From Astrobacterium formosum (GTDB lineage Bacteria > Pseudomonadota > Alphaproteobacteria > Rhizobiales > Xanthobacteraceae), in contig JAVDCA010000014.1 of assembly GCA_030848545.1 (NCBI GenBank), positions 105,611-169,610 of the forward strand: DNA of 64,000 nt, read 5' to 3'. The notes under the pieces were generated by a model, which was not told the origin of the DNA, did not search any database, and saw nothing but the letters and a program-made list of their open reading frames with translations. A program made the position numbers and the translations under genes. Shown one piece after another: positions 1-9,223 of this stretch. The stretch's first letter is position 1; each line of letters starts with the position of its first letter.

Positions 1-201
1 GGCTGTTCTGACCAACTCTTTCGCTCGTTCGCGCTCATACCCGCAGACGTCGCGAGCGGTCTCACCGACCCCCACCGAAACACCATGGCGCAGCGTCGAT
101 CGGCGGCCGGACGGACCTCCGTGTCGGTGGCTTTAGGGATTCGTTCGGGTTATTTAGGTTCGTCCACTTCTCAGCCACGGACCCCCTTCGGCCGCACCCA
201 C

Positions 202-1488
202 ATGTCGTCAGTGAACCGAGCCCTTCTCACCGAGCTTTACCGCACCGCCGTGGCGGCAGCGCAGGCCATCAACTGCCTGCCCCAGCATCTGCCCGACCCA
301 CCCAGGACCGGTCGCCTGATCATGCTCGCGGCCGGCAAGGCCGCCGGCGCCATGACCGAGGTGGCGGAGCGCCATTATCTCAATGCCGGTCTCGGCGACC
401 GGCTCGTCGGTGTCGCGGTCACCCGCCACGGTCATGGGCGCCCGACCGTGCAGGTGCCGGTGATCGAAGCCGGCCATCCGGTCCCCGATGCGGCGGGCCT
501 TGCGGGCGCCGAACAGACCTTGACGCTGGCCGACGGCGCCGGCCCAGACGACCTCGTGCTGGTGCTCCTGTCGGGCGGCGCGTCGGCGAACTGGATCGCG
601 CCGGCCGAAGACTTGACGCTGCAGGAAAAGCAGGCGGTGACCCGCGCATTGCTGCGCTCGGGCGCCCATATCGGCGAAATCAACACGGTGAGGAAGCACC
701 TGTCGCGGCTCAAAGGCGGACGGCTGGCACGGCGCGCGAATCCCGCGCGCGTGGTCACGCTTGCGATTTCCGACGTGCCGGGCGACGATCCGGCCGTGAT
801 CGGCTCGGGGCCGACCGTGCCCGATCCCTCGACGCTCGCCGACGCGCGCGCCATCGTGGACCGCTTCAAGCTCGCGATCGCGGATGGGCCGCGGCGCGCG
901 CTTGAGAATCCGGCCAACGAAACCCCGAAGCCGGGCGACCCCATTTTCGCCGGCAACGATTATCGCATCATCGCCCGCCCCATCGACGGCATCCTCGCCG
1001 CCGAAGCCGCCGCCAAGGCGCTGGGCTTCGAATGCGTGCAGCTCGGTGATCGTCTCGAAGGCGAAGCGCGCGTGGTGGCGGCCGAGCATGCGCGGCTGGC
1101 GCGCGAGCTGCAGGCGCAAGGGCGGCGCGCCGTCATCCTGTCGGGCGGCGAACTCACCGTGACCATCAAGGGCCGCGGCCGCGGCGGACCCAATCAGGAA
1201 TATGCCCTCGGGCTGGCGATCGCACTCGATGGCGCCAAGGGCATCTCGGCGGTCGCCGGCGACACCGACGGCGCCGACGGCGGCGGTGGCAGCGCCAGCG
1301 ATCCGGCCGGCGCCTTCGTCGACGCCCATTCCGCGGCGCGCGCCAGGGACCTCGGCCTCGATCCCGCCCTCTTTCTCGACGACAACGATTCCACAGGCTT
1401 TTTCTCGCGGCTCGGCGACCTGCTGGAGCCTGGCCCCACCTACACCAACATCAACGATTTCCGAGCCATCATCGTCGACAGACCATGA
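202..1488 (+). CDS. gckA: Glycerate 2-kinase (MOFRL / DUF4147 family)
   Basis: Phosphorylates D-glycerate to 2-phosphoglycerate in the cytoplasm, feeding lower glycolysis or serine-cycle metabolism; older annotations call the family hydroxypyruvate reductase TtuD. The 428-residue protein has the two-part family layout: an N-terminal DUF4147 half with the AAGKAAGAM segment near residue 35 and LSGGASAN near residue 120, and a C-terminal MOFRL half with GRGRGGPNQEY and AGDTDGADGG. I chose the ATG at 202, which opens SSVNRALLTELYRTAV as in homologues, rather than the in-frame ATG at 85 whose 39 extra residues look non-coding; neither has a clear ribosome binding site. Only 28 bases separate it from the DUF1036 gene, and pyruvate kinase follows, so a three-gene operon around 2-phosphoglycerate/pyruvate metabolism is likely. 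Family assignment is firm; the substrate follows from family knowledge. Confidence 0.9.
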   Translation: MSSVNRALLTELYRTAVAAAQAINCLPQHLPDPPRTGRLIMLAAGKAAGAMTEVAERHYLNAGLGDRLVGVAVTRHGHGRPTVQVPVIEAGHPVPDAAGLAGAEQTLTLADGAGPDDLVLVLLSGGASANWIAPAEDLTLQEKQAVTRALLRSGAHIGEINTVRKHLSRLKGGRLARRANPARVVTLAISDVPGDDPAVIGSGPTVPDPSTLADARAIVDRFKLAIADGPRRALENPANETPKPGDPIFAGNDYRIIARPIDGILAAEAAAKALGFECVQLGDRLEGEARVVAAEHARLARELQAQGRRAVILSGGELTVTIKGRGRGGPNQEYALGLAIALDGAKGISAVAGDTDGADGGGGSASDPAGAFVDAHSAARARDLGLDPALFLDDNDSTGFFSRLGDLLEPGPTYTNINDFRAIIVDRP

Positions 1489-1516
1489 CCTCTCCTCTCA
1501 AGAGTGCGCGTCCAGC

Positions 1517-2062
1517 ATGATTCAACCCACGCCCAGGCCGACGACGACGAGCGGCCTGCCGCGTTTTGGCGCGGCCACGCTGCTGTCGGCAGCCTTGGCG
1601 TGGAGCGGCCCGGCCTGGGCGGATTTTCGCCTGTGCAACAACACCTCCAGTCGTGTCGGTGTCGCAATCGGGTACAAAGATCAGGACGGCTGGGCGACGG
1701 AAGGCTGGTGGAATCTGTCGCCCCGCAACTGCGAGACCCTGATGCGCGGTACGCTGGTGGCGCGCTACTATTACGTCTACGCGGTCGATTACGACCGCGG
1801 CGGAGAATGGTCTGGACAAGCCTTCATGTGTACCCGAGACAAGGAGTTCACCGTTCGCGGCACCGAGGACTGCCTCGCCCGCGGCTATGACCGGACCGGC
1901 TTCTTCGAGGTCGATACCGGCGAACAGCAGACCTGGACCGTGCAACTGACCGAAACCTCCGAACAACCCCCGCGGGCGCTGATGCCCTCAGCACCTATGT
2001 TGTCGACGCCCCCGGCCTCCCGCCCCGTCGCACCCACTCCTGCTCCGGCACCATCACGATGA
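1517..2062 (+). CDS. DUF1036 exported protein
   Basis: A 181-residue protein with an N-terminal hydrophobic signal-like segment ending in AWSGPAWA at about residue 37. Next comes the DUF1036 domain: FRLCNNTSSRVGVAIGY, then a WW-N-LSP-CE block, an aromatic ARYYYVYAVDY block and a C-terminal FFEVDTGEQQTWTVQL. The tail from about residue 150 is Pro/Ala/Ser rich and low complexity. Conserved cysteines suggest an oxidised, periplasmic or membrane-attached protein. The function is unknown. The start at 1517 is the ATG preceding the signal peptide. Its TGA overlaps the ATG of pyk (ATGA), so the two are translationally coupled; this DUF1036-pyk pairing is, as I recall, common in Rhizobiales. Confidence 0.85.
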   Translation: MIQPTPRPTTTSGLPRFGAATLLSAALAWSGPAWADFRLCNNTSSRVGVAIGYKDQDGWATEGWWNLSPRNCETLMRGTLVARYYYVYAVDYDRGGEWSGQAFMCTRDKEFTVRGTEDCLARGYDRTGFFEVDTGEQQTWTVQLTETSEQPPRALMPSAPMLSTPPASRPVAPTPAPAPSR

Positions 2063-3516
2063 TCCGAAAACGACGAGCCAAGATCGTCGCGACGCTAGGT
2101 CCGGCGTCCTCCGATCGCCAGATGATCGCACGGCTTTTCGAAGCCGGTGTCGACGTCTTCCGCATCAATATGAGTCACACGCCGCATGACGTCCTGCGCG
2201 ACATGGTCCACACCATCCGCGCGGTCGAGGCGCAGGTCGGCCGTCCGATCGGCATCCTGGTCGATCTGCAGGGGCCGAAGCTTCGGATCGGCAGCTTTGC
2301 CCAGGATCACATCGTCCTGGAAAAGGGCGCGACCTTCGTATTCGATTGCGACAAGACGCCGGGCAATGTCGAGCGTGTCTTCCTTCCCCATCCGGAAATC
2401 CTCACCGCCCTGGAGCCGGGCCACACGCTCCTGCTCGACGACGGCAAAGTGCGGCTGACCGCGATCGAAACCACGCCGAAACGCGCCGTCACCCGTGTCG
2501 AAGTCGGCGGCCGGCTGTCCGCACGCAAGGGCGTCAGCCTGCCCGACACCGTGATCGGCTCCTCGGCGCTGACGCCGAAGGACCGCTCCGACCTCGAAGC
2601 GGCCCTCGATGCCGGCATCGACTGGGTGGCGCTGTCCTTCATCCAGCGCCCCGACGATATCGCCGAGGCCAAGAAGATCACCAAACAACGCGCCTCCGTG
2701 ATGGCCAAGATCGAGAAGCCGCAGGCCGTCCAGCGTCTCGCCGAGATTCTCGACGTCGCCGATGCCCTGATGGTGGCGCGCGGCGACCTCGGCGTCGAAA
2801 TGCCGCTCGAGCAGGTGCCGGGCGCCCAGAAGCAGATCACCCGCCTGGCGCGCCAGGCCGGCAAGCCGGTCGTCGTCGCGACCCAGATGCTCGAATCCAT
2901 GATCACGGCGCCGGTGCCGACCCGCGCCGAGGTGTCCGACGTGGCCACCGCCATCTTCGACGGCGCCGACGCCGTCATGCTGTCGGCGGAATCGGCGGCC
3001 GGGAAATATCCGTTCGAGGCGGTCTCGACCATGAACCGCATCATCGAGCAGGTGGAGCGCGATCCGACCTACCGCACCCTCATCCATGCCGAGCGCAACG
3101 ATCCCGAGGCGACCGGTGCCGACGCCATCGCGGCGGCGAGCCGGCAGATCGCCGAGACGCTCGACCTGCCCGCCATCGTGTGCTGGACCTCGTCGGGGGC
3201 GACGGCGCTTCGGGTGGCGCGCGAGCGCGCCGCGCCGCCGATCGGCGCCATCACGCCGAACCTGGCCACCGGACGCAAACTCGCTCTGGTATGGGGCGTG
3301 CACTGCGTGGTCGCCGAAGACGCCCAGGACCAGGACGACATGGTGGAGCGCGCCGGCCGCATCGCCTTCCGGGAAGGCTATGCGCGGCCCGGTCAGCGCA
3401 TCATCATCGTGGCCGGCGTGCCGCTGGGCACGCCCGGGGCGACCAACATGGTGCGCATCGCCTTCCTGAGCGCCGACCCCGGCGTGTCACGACTGCCGGA
3501 CTCGATTGGGCTTTAG
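2059..3516 (+). CDS. pyk: Pyruvate kinase
   Basis: Catalyses phosphoenolpyruvate + ADP to pyruvate + ATP, the last step of glycolysis, in the cytoplasm. The 485-residue protein shows every family landmark in order: KIVATLGPAS at the N terminus, RINMSH, the B-domain insert, the active-site block MAKIEKPQAV with the catalytic Lys, VARGDLGVEMPLEQVPGAQK, TQMLESMI and DGADAVMLSAESAAGKYP, then the C-terminal allosteric domain from about residue 350. The length is normal for bacterial type II-like enzymes. The start codon overlaps the preceding stop codon. The gene converges on a cysteine-desulfidase-like gene, and the short gap holds two palindromic repeats that could end transcription from both sides. 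Confidence 0.97.
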   Translation: MIRKRRAKIVATLGPASSDRQMIARLFEAGVDVFRINMSHTPHDVLRDMVHTIRAVEAQVGRPIGILVDLQGPKLRIGSFAQDHIVLEKGATFVFDCDKTPGNVERVFLPHPEILTALEPGHTLLLDDGKVRLTAIETTPKRAVTRVEVGGRLSARKGVSLPDTVIGSSALTPKDRSDLEAALDAGIDWVALSFIQRPDDIAEAKKITKQRASVMAKIEKPQAVQRLAEILDVADALMVARGDLGVEMPLEQVPGAQKQITRLARQAGKPVVVATQMLESMITAPVPTRAEVSDVATAIFDGADAVMLSAESAAGKYPFEAVSTMNRIIEQVERDPTYRTLIHAERNDPEATGADAIAAASRQIAETLDLPAIVCWTSSGATALRVARERAAPPIGAITPNLATGRKLALVWGVHCVVAEDAQDQDDMVERAGRIAFREGYARPGQRIIIVAGVPLGTPGATNMVRIAFLSADPGVSRLPDSIGL

Positions 3517-3552
3517 GGCATGATCGTTTGCGATTGCAACACCAGGTGATCC

Positions 3553-3594
3553 GTCACCCTTGAGGTGCGAGCGAAGCGGGCCTCGAAGGGCGAC
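3553..3594. repeat. Palindromic intergenic repeat, copy 1
   Basis: Imperfect palindrome between the convergent pyk and desulfidase genes. The arms read CCCTTGAGG and CCTCGAAGGG around a GCGAGCGAAGCGGG centre. It resembles the dispersed hairpin-forming intergenic repeats common in alphaproteobacterial genomes, and is related in sequence to the copy about 75 bases further on. It may act as a bidirectional terminator. Confidence 0.6.
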
Positions 3595-3668
3595 GGCGCC
3601 AAGTCGCCCATAGGCAACCTCGTTCTCAACAGTACCGAACTCGGGCAAGCCCGAGTTCGATGGCCGTT

Positions 3669-3713
3669 CGTCCTTCGAAGCTCGGCCTTCGGCCGAGCGC
3701 CTCAGGATGACGG
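3669..3713. repeat. Palindromic intergenic repeat, copy 2 (hairpin)
   Basis: Second copy of the intergenic palindrome. It has a CTCGGCC / GGCCGAG inner stem with a TTC loop, flanked by TCCTTCGA and TCAGGATGA arms. It ends exactly at the stop codon of the desulfidase-like gene on the opposite strand. It is a likely hairpin terminator for pyk or for the - strand gene; no long U run follows, so factor-independent termination is uncertain. Confidence 0.6.
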
Positions 3714-5114
3714 TCAGAGGCCAGCGCCGTTGGTATGAGCTCTTCCTGGCGCGCGCAACAGGCTGAGCACGACGCGGTCGGTTTCCTTCATCCCCGGATC
3801 GTTGAGGACGCCGAGATTGCGGATCGTGTCTTCGATTTCCTCGCCGACGATCCCGTCGCCGTTCGGCACGAAGGCGCCGCTGAGAGCAAGCTCGGCGAAC
3901 TGCACCGCCATCGCCGCCACCGTGCTGACCTTGTAGGCGCAGGACAGTTTCGCGCCGTCGCACAGCATTCCCGAGAAGGTGCCGATCACCGACTGCATGG
4001 CGTGGACCATCGCCTCGACGGAACCGTTCTTCATGTAGACGGTCGCCGCGGCCACACCCGTCGCCGGCGCGATCGCGCATCCGCAGTAGGATGTGAGGCG
4101 TCCCGTCTGGGCCTTGACATACACGGCCAGCAGCGAGGCCAGCGCGAGCGCCCGGCACAGTTGCTCCTCGTCGGCGCCGAGCTCCTCGGCCACCACCAAG
4201 ACGCTGAGCAAGGCCGTGATGCCATGATTGCCGCTGCCCGACAGCGAATAAACGGGCACCGGCAGGCCCCGCATCCTGGCTTCCGACGCCGCTGCCGTCA
4301 TGAGCTGAACGTTGCCGGCGATAGTGCCGTGCGATCCGTGGGCGGCAGACCGGAGCGCCGGCCCCAGCGTCGACTGCTTGTCATCGAAGCCCGTCAGGGC
4401 GGCCTGGCGATTGATGCGGGCAGCGTCGAGCAGGAAACGCAGCGACGACGCGTTCAGAGCGAGAGCATTCCGGATGAGGTCCCGGACCGGGACGGCGGCC
4501 AGTCGCGCCAGCGAATCCTCTTCCGTATCGGCATCGGACGCCGTGGCTTCCACCATCTGCGGCACGCCGTCGAGACGGATGTCGACGAAACGCGAATGAC
4601 GCTGCCGAATGGTGGCGCTGGCGGCGTGACCATCGCCGGCCGCATCGGCCTTCACGAAGACGGGGTCGGAAGCCTCGGGATCGAAACCCGCCGACACGCG
4701 GCCGCTGTCGACCAGATTCTTGGCCTCACCGGCGAGGTGAGAGGTCACACCATCCAATATATTAAGGCCGAGATCGCTTCTGCGGATCAGGGCCCCCAAC
4801 GCGCCCGCATAGGCCAATCCCTTGAGGACCGTCCCCGGAATGCCGACATTGACCCCGTTTTTGTAGAAGTTGGGGCTGACGGTCAGCGTCAGGCTCTCGG
4901 GAACCGTGCCGAGCACCTCGGCGGCCTTGGCCGCCGCCAACGCAGCCGCGCCAAGCTCCGTGCACCCCATCGCCGGGCCGATTTCGGATTGCAGGAGGTC
5001 GATCAGGAAGGCATCGCAAACCCGCTCCCCATCGTGATCAGGCGTGGCGACCTCCGCGGCAGTACGCGCCGCGATGGGCGCCGAAGACTGCCCCGCCTTC
5101 ATGAACAACGTCAT
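3714..5114 (-). CDS. L-cysteine desulfidase / L-serine dehydratase-like protein (UPF0597)
   Basis: A 466-residue member of the UPF0597 family (serine dehydratase alpha-chain fold; E. coli CyuA/YhaM, archaeal cysteine desulfidase). Such enzymes use a [4Fe-4S] cluster to remove sulfide or ammonia from cysteine or serine, giving pyruvate. Visible family segments are GPAMGCTELGAAALAAAKA near the N terminus, SGSGNHGI in the middle, SYCGCAIAPATG, and MLCDGAKLSCAYK; these carry the conserved cysteines expected for cluster binding. I chose the ATG at 5114 because a GGAGAG ribosome site sits just upstream; an extension to 5183 would add 23 poorly conserved residues. It faces pyk, whose product pyruvate is also its own likely product. 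Family is clear; cysteine versus serine as substrate is inference. Confidence 0.85.
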   Translation of the reverse strand: MTLFMKAGQSSAPIAARTAAEVATPDHDGERVCDAFLIDLLQSEIGPAMGCTELGAAALAAAKAAEVLGTVPESLTLTVSPNFYKNGVNVGIPGTVLKGLAYAGALGALIRRSDLGLNILDGVTSHLAGEAKNLVDSGRVSAGFDPEASDPVFVKADAAGDGHAASATIRQRHSRFVDIRLDGVPQMVEATASDADTEEDSLARLAAVPVRDLIRNALALNASSLRFLLDAARINRQAALTGFDDKQSTLGPALRSAAHGSHGTIAGNVQLMTAAASEARMRGLPVPVYSLSGSGNHGITALLSVLVVAEELGADEEQLCRALALASLLAVYVKAQTGRLTSYCGCAIAPATGVAAATVYMKNGSVEAMVHAMQSVIGTFSGMLCDGAKLSCAYKVSTVAAMAVQFAELALSGAFVPNGDGIVGEEIEDTIRNLGVLNDPGMKETDRVVLSLLRAPGRAHTNGAGL

Positions 5115-5376
5115 TCCCGCTCTCCAGCAAGTTCTTTCTGCGAATGCGAAGGATGGCAGCGGAGACGCGGAAAAGGCTTGCAAAATATTGCCCGATCAAA
5201 TCCTGAACTGACAATTATTTTTCCTGTTCTCTCCCAATATGAGCGAAATAAATCTCACAGAACGCGGCACTCACAGAGTAATCATCTTCGTCGCCAGGGC
5301 CGAAGTCCCTGCCGGCGATGCTGTCCTCATGATGAGTTCGAGCTTTCCCAGTGCTCCGACCCGGGCCGAGGCCGGT

Positions 5377-6045
5377 TCAGATATTCCGTCCCTCGACCTT
5401 CTCGGCGAGGCTCTTGATCTTGTCGGCCATGCCTTTGAGCTGGGGATAGATGTCGACCGCACGCCGGTAGGCGGCGAGGGCGTCCTTGTCGGATCCGATC
5501 TCCTGCATGATCAGGCCGAGCCCGGCGAGGGCGCCGAAGTGGCGCGGCTCCAGCGTCAGGACCTTGCGCAGATCCTTGAGCGCAGCCGCATAGTCTTTCT
5601 TGAGGAAAAACACGGTGGCGCGCCGGTTCCAGCCTTCCACATAGCGCGGCTTGACCTCGACGACGGCATCCAGCAACCGGATGGCGAGGTTGTGATCACC
5701 CGCCTCGACAGCCTGCTTGGCACGGCTCATCAGGAGGTTGGCGGTGTCGCTGCCGGACGCCATCCATTGCGCCCAGATGCGCTCCTCGATGGACTTGGCG
5801 CTGTCCTCGTCGGGGGCGGCCTTGAGGGCGCCGAAGAGAAAATCGAGGCTCTTGGTCTGGTTACCGCGGCGCGCCCGCGGCAGGTCCTTGGGGGGCTCGA
5901 CCCATGGCGGCTTGGCGCCGGGGCCCAGCTCGGGATGGGGGCTGACGGGCGGCGCCTGGGCGAAAGCCGGCGCGGCCGCACAGGCGAGCGCCGCGGCTGC
6001 AAAAATGGCGGGGACAAGAGTGGCGAAAAACAAGCGGGGCGTCAT
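5377..6045 (-). CDS. Exported TPR-repeat protein
   Basis: A 222-residue protein with a Sec-type signal peptide: Arg near the N terminus, a hydrophobic stretch LFFATLVPAIFAAAALACAAA, and an AFA-Q cleavage region at about residue 30. A Pro-rich spacer follows, then helical tetratricopeptide repeats from about residue 60 to 215. Typical TPR spacing is seen in AVEAGDHNLAIRLLDAVVEVKP, KKDYAAALKDLRKVLTLEP and GSDKDALAAYRRAVDIYP. TPR units mediate protein-protein contacts; no catalytic motif is visible. The partner is unknown. It lies between the L36 gene and the desulfidase gene, all on -, but with gaps that suggest separate promoters. Confidence 0.85.
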   Translation of the reverse strand: MTPRLFFATLVPAIFAAAALACAAAPAFAQAPPVSPHPELGPGAKPPWVEPPKDLPRARRGNQTKSLDFLFGALKAAPDEDSAKSIEERIWAQWMASGSDTANLLMSRAKQAVEAGDHNLAIRLLDAVVEVKPRYVEGWNRRATVFFLKKDYAAALKDLRKVLTLEPRHFGALAGLGLIMQEIGSDKDALAAYRRAVDIYPQLKGMADKIKSLAEKVEGRNI

Positions 6046-6124
6046 GGCCCCAAGACTAACGCGGAGAACGCCGTCGGCATAGCACCGGCGGCGTCACAGC
6101 GGTGTGATGATGGCCCTTAAAGGG

Positions 6125-6250
6125 TCAGCCCTGGCGAGCCTTGAAGCGGCGCTGGGTCTTGTTGATGACGTAGACGCGGCCCTTGCGGCGCACCAGGCGA
6201 TTGTCGCGATGGCGGCCGCGCAGCGACTTGAGAGAGTTGCGGATCTTCAT
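6125..6250 (-). CDS. rpmJ: 50S ribosomal protein L36
   Basis: A 41-residue basic protein starting [17 protein letters not shown] and continuing through [22 protein letters not shown]. This is the alternative, zinc-motif-lacking form of L36 (YkgO-like) usual in alphaproteobacteria: the CXXC zinc ligands of the canonical form are absent. It sits in the 50S subunit. The gene stands alone, upstream of the TPR gene on the same strand with about 80 bases between, and carries no other ribosomal gene near it. Confidence 0.95.
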   Translation of the reverse strand: MKIRNSLKSLRGRHRDNRLVRRKGRVYVINKTQRRFKARQG

Positions 6251-6405
6251 GGTCGACCTGTTCCGTCCCGCGCGCTGCGCAGGGTGATGTCCGTTCGAAG
6301 GCGCGCAAAATAGGGATCGGGGGGCCCCTCGTCAATGGCGCAGATCGCCCTCACGGGCAACGGCCCCACCGCGAAATTCATTTTTTGTTTTCAAGGCATT
6401 ATCCC

Positions 6406-6430
6406 TGGCGGCGGCACCCTGCCGCCGCCA
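6406..6430. terminator. Perfect GC-rich hairpin after the aldehyde dehydrogenase gene
   Basis: An 11-bp perfect inverted repeat, TGGCGGCGGCA and TGCCGCCGCCA, around a CCC loop. It lies 55 bases beyond the - strand stop codon of the aldehyde dehydrogenase gene. No U run follows directly, but the stem is strong; a T-rich run lies 15-20 bases away on + and becomes A-rich on the - transcript. Probable transcription end. Confidence 0.55.
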
Positions 6431-6484
6431 GACCGCAGACCCGCAAAGCCGCCGGTTACCGGCGTCCCCCGGGCAAACCGGACC

Positions 6485-8005
6485 TCAGAACAGGCCGAGG
6501 GCCTTGTCGTCGTAGCTCACCAGGAGATTCTTGGTCTGCTGGTAGTGTTCCAGCATCATCTTGTGGGTCTCACGCCCGAAACCGGAGTGCTTGTAGCCCC
6601 CGAAGGCGGCATGGGCCGGATAGGCGTGGTAGCAGTTGGTCCACACCCGTCCGGCCTGGATGGCGCGGCCGAGCCGGTAGGCGTCCGAGCCGTTCCTGGT
6701 CCAGACGCCGGCGCCGAGCCCATAGACGGTGTCGTTGGCGATCTCGATGGCGTCGTCGATGGTCTTGAAGGTCGCAACCGACAGCACCGGGCCGAAGATC
6801 TCTTCCTGGAAGACGCGCATCTTGTTATGGCCGACGAACACGGTCGGCTCGACATAGTAGCCACCGGCGAGATCGGCCGCGACCTTGGCGGCCTTGCCAC
6901 CGGCGACGCATTTGGCGCCTTCTTTCTTGCCGATGTCGATGTAGCCGAGAATCTTGTCGAACTGTTCCTTCGATGCCTGGGCACCGATCTGGGTCTCGGA
7001 ATCGAGCGGATCGCCCTGGCGGATCGCCTTCACGCGCGCCACCGCCTTATCCATGAACTTGTCGAAGATCGATTCCTGCACCAAAGCGCGCGACGGACAG
7101 GTGCACACCTCGCCCTTGTTGAAGGCGAACAGCGCGAAGCCCTCCAGCGCCTTGTCCAGGAAAGCGTCGTCGCGATCCATGACGTCGGCGAGGAAGACGT
7201 TGGGGGACTTGCCGCCCAGTTCCAGGGTCTGCGGGATCAGGTTCTCGGCCGCACATTGCATGATCGAGCGGCCGGTGGTGGTCTCGCCCGTAAACGCGAT
7301 CTTGGCGATGCGCGGATTGCCGGCGAGCGCCTTGCCGATCGAACCGCCCGGGCCGGTGATGACGTTGAGCACGCCCGCCGGCAGGAGGTCGCCGATCAGA
7401 CCGGCAAAGAGAAGGAGCGACAACGGCGTGTTGGACGCCGGCTTGATCACCACGCAATTGCCGGCGGCAAGCGCCGGGGCGAGCTTCCAGGCCGCCATCA
7501 GCAGCGGGAAATTCCACGGAATGATCTGGCCGACGACGCCGAGCGGCTCCTTGAAGTGATACGCGATGGTGTCGTGGTCGATCTCCGAAATCGCGCCTTC
7601 CTCGGCGCGGATGCAGCCGGCGAAATAACGGAAATGATCGGCGGCGAGCGGCACATCGGCGGCCCGCGTCTCGCGGATGGGCTTGCCGTTGTCGAGAGTC
7701 TCGGCGATCGCCAGCAGCTCGAGGTTCTCGTCGATGCGATCGGCGATCTTGTTGAGGATGCGGGCGCGCTCGGTGGTCGAGGTCCGGCCCCAGGCGGGCC
7801 GCGCCTTGTGGGCCCAGTCGAGCGCCACCTCGACGTCGACGGGAGACGAACGCGCGAATTCGATCAGCGGCGCGCCGTTAACCGGGCTGTGGTCGTGGTT
7901 GTAGGCGCCGTCCTTGGGGGCGCGCCACTCGCCACCGATGAAGTTGCCATACTTCCGATGCAGGCGGGAATCGTCGCGAACAACCGCGATATCGTGTTGG
8001 GTCAT
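6485..8005 (-). CDS. exaC: Aldehyde dehydrogenase, ExaC/AldB type
   Basis: A 506-residue NAD(P)-dependent aldehyde dehydrogenase that oxidises short aldehydes such as acetaldehyde to the acid. It has the full ALDH fold: GNFIGGEW at the N terminus, [21 protein letters not shown], the nucleotide-binding FTGETTTG, the general base Glu262 in LELGGKSP, and catalytic Cys301 in [11 protein letters not shown]. The CTCPSR context is typical of the ExaC/AldB/AcoD subgroup linked to ethanol and acetoin use. I chose the ATG at 8005, giving the usual 506 residues; the open frame runs further upstream, but that part reads as non-coding. Two overlapping inverted repeats lie about 150 bases upstream and may be its control site. 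The symbol is by subgroup resemblance. Confidence 0.92.
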   Translation of the reverse strand: MTQHDIAVVRDDSRLHRKYGNFIGGEWRAPKDGAYNHDHSPVNGAPLIEFARSSPVDVEVALDWAHKARPAWGRTSTTERARILNKIADRIDENLELLAIAETLDNGKPIRETRAADVPLAADHFRYFAGCIRAEEGAISEIDHDTIAYHFKEPLGVVGQIIPWNFPLLMAAWKLAPALAAGNCVVIKPASNTPLSLLLFAGLIGDLLPAGVLNVITGPGGSIGKALAGNPRIAKIAFTGETTTGRSIMQCAAENLIPQTLELGGKSPNVFLADVMDRDDAFLDKALEGFALFAFNKGEVCTCPSRALVQESIFDKFMDKAVARVKAIRQGDPLDSETQIGAQASKEQFDKILGYIDIGKKEGAKCVAGGKAAKVAADLAGGYYVEPTVFVGHNKMRVFQEEIFGPVLSVATFKTIDDAIEIANDTVYGLGAGVWTRNGSDAYRLGRAIQAGRVWTNCYHAYPAHAAFGGYKHSGFGRETHKMMLEHYQQTKNLLVSYDDKALGLF

Positions 8006-8152
8006 TGCGTGTCTCCGATGGCTCATGGGCCCCATGAACAAGTCGGTCGCGCCGTCGGGAACGAAGCCTTGCGGGGGTTGCTCGGTCCGGGCGCAGGACG
8101 ACACCAGGCAGAGACGAGGCTGTCGGTGATGAGGATCAACGTCGTCGAAATC

Positions 8153-8179
8153 ACACCGCTGCGGTGTCGATAACCGCAG
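8153..8179. promoter_or_regulatory. Overlapping inverted repeats upstream of the aldehyde dehydrogenase gene
   Basis: ACACCGC-T-GCGGTGT is a perfect 15-base palindrome (8153-8167). A second repeat, CTGCGGT and ACCGCAG with a 7-base spacer, overlaps it (8159-8179). The sites are about 150 bases upstream of the aldehyde dehydrogenase ATG, in the 274-base gap below the reductase gene. Their position and symmetry suit a dimeric activator or repressor. I found no clear sigma-54 -24/-12 element. The role is inferred. Confidence 0.4.
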
Positions 8180-8279
8180 CGCTCGTCCGTGTTTTAGATG
8201 GGGGCCAATTGTGGCGATGGTATCCGTGTGATCCCGGATCGACACGCCTGAGCCGGCGCCGTTGCCGGCGATCGCCTCT

Positions 8280-9182
8280 TCAGCGTTTGTCGGCGGCGGC
8301 ACTGACGGCGCACAGCAAGGCCAGGACGGCCCGATTGAGCGGTACCGCAACGCCGTACCGGTCGGCGGCGGCGACGAGGGCGCCGGTCAAGGCCTCCACT
8401 TCCAGGGGGCGGCCGGCGAGGCGGTCGAAATACATGGAGGTGCCGGCATCGGGAGGATAGCCGAGCAGGGTCGATACGGTGCGCTCCACCTCTTCGGCGC
8501 CGAGCCGCGCCCCGTCTGCGGCCGCAACCGCGACCGCTTCGCCAAGGAGCGCGCGGTAGAGGGCTTGGATGTCGTCGCGCTGGGACACCGCCTGGCGCTG
8601 GAGAGTGAGCGCGGTGACCGGATTGACCGTGATGTTGAGGAGGAGCTTGCGCCACAACAGCGTGCGCAGGTCGCCGACGCGGTCGACGCGAAGCGGAACA
8701 CCGTCGAGGAGAGCGGCGAACGCGCGGCCGCAACCGTCATCGAGAACGGCGAGATCGGCGTTGCCGGCGTGGCGCAGCCGGACATGGCCGGGGCCGAGAA
8801 ATTCGCCGTTGTAGTAGACGATCGCCTGCATGACGGCGGCCGGGCCGGCGAACGCGGCGACGGCGGCGGCGCGGTCGATACCGTTCTGCAGCACGGCGAC
8901 CCGCGTCGCCGGCCCGCACAGGCGTTCGAGCCACGGCGCGACCGAGGCCGTCTGGTGGGTCTTGGTCGCAACCAGGACCCAGTCGGCGATGGCGGCGCCG
9001 GCCGGATCGGTGAGCACCTCCGGCGCAACTTCGACGCGTCCCTCCGGCCGCTCCAGCATCAGGCGATCGAACGGCGTGCGCACACAGGCGACCACCTTGC
9101 GACCGGCGGCCGCGAGCGAGCCCGCGATGATGCCGCCAATGGCGCCGAGGCCGATGACCGCGATGGTGGGGTTTGTTGTCAT
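8280..9182 (-). CDS. Ketopantoate reductase-like oxidoreductase (PanE/ApbA family)
   Basis: A 300-residue NADPH-binding reductase of the 2-dehydropantoate 2-reductase family. The N terminus carries the dinucleotide motif [10 protein letters not shown] at residues 8-17. [11 protein letters not shown] follows, then AVLQNGIDR in the place of the family's QNG motif. The C-terminal half contains the helical ApbA_C domain with the [18 protein letters not shown] segment, including the catalytic-type Lys and Asn. Several PanE-like paralogues act on substrates other than ketopantoate, and the hydratase gene 41 bases upstream suggests a catabolic role here; I therefore give no panE symbol. Cytoplasmic. 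The start ATG immediately precedes the Rossmann strand. Confidence 0.85.
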   Translation of the reverse strand: MTTNPTIAVIGLGAIGGIIAGSLAAAGRKVVACVRTPFDRLMLERPEGRVEVAPEVLTDPAGAAIADWVLVATKTHQTASVAPWLERLCGPATRVAVLQNGIDRAAAVAAFAGPAAVMQAIVYYNGEFLGPGHVRLRHAGNADLAVLDDGCGRAFAALLDGVPLRVDRVGDLRTLLWRKLLLNITVNPVTALTLQRQAVSQRDDIQALYRALLGEAVAVAAADGARLGAEEVERTVSTLLGYPPDAGTSMYFDRLAGRPLEVEALTGALVAAADRYGVAVPLNRAVLALLCAVSAAADKR

Positions 9183-9223
9183 GGCAGCACTCTATGTTCC
9201 TGGCGCTCCGCCTGTCTCAAGCC

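Noticed and set aside
2095..3303. A 402-codon frame antisense to pyruvate kinase
   Set aside because: Codon shadow of a complete, well-conserved enzyme gene.
6335..8173. A 612-codon + frame opposite the aldehyde dehydrogenase gene
   Set aside because: Antisense shadow of a clear enzyme gene; composition is low-complexity Gly/Arg/Asp/Leu without motifs.
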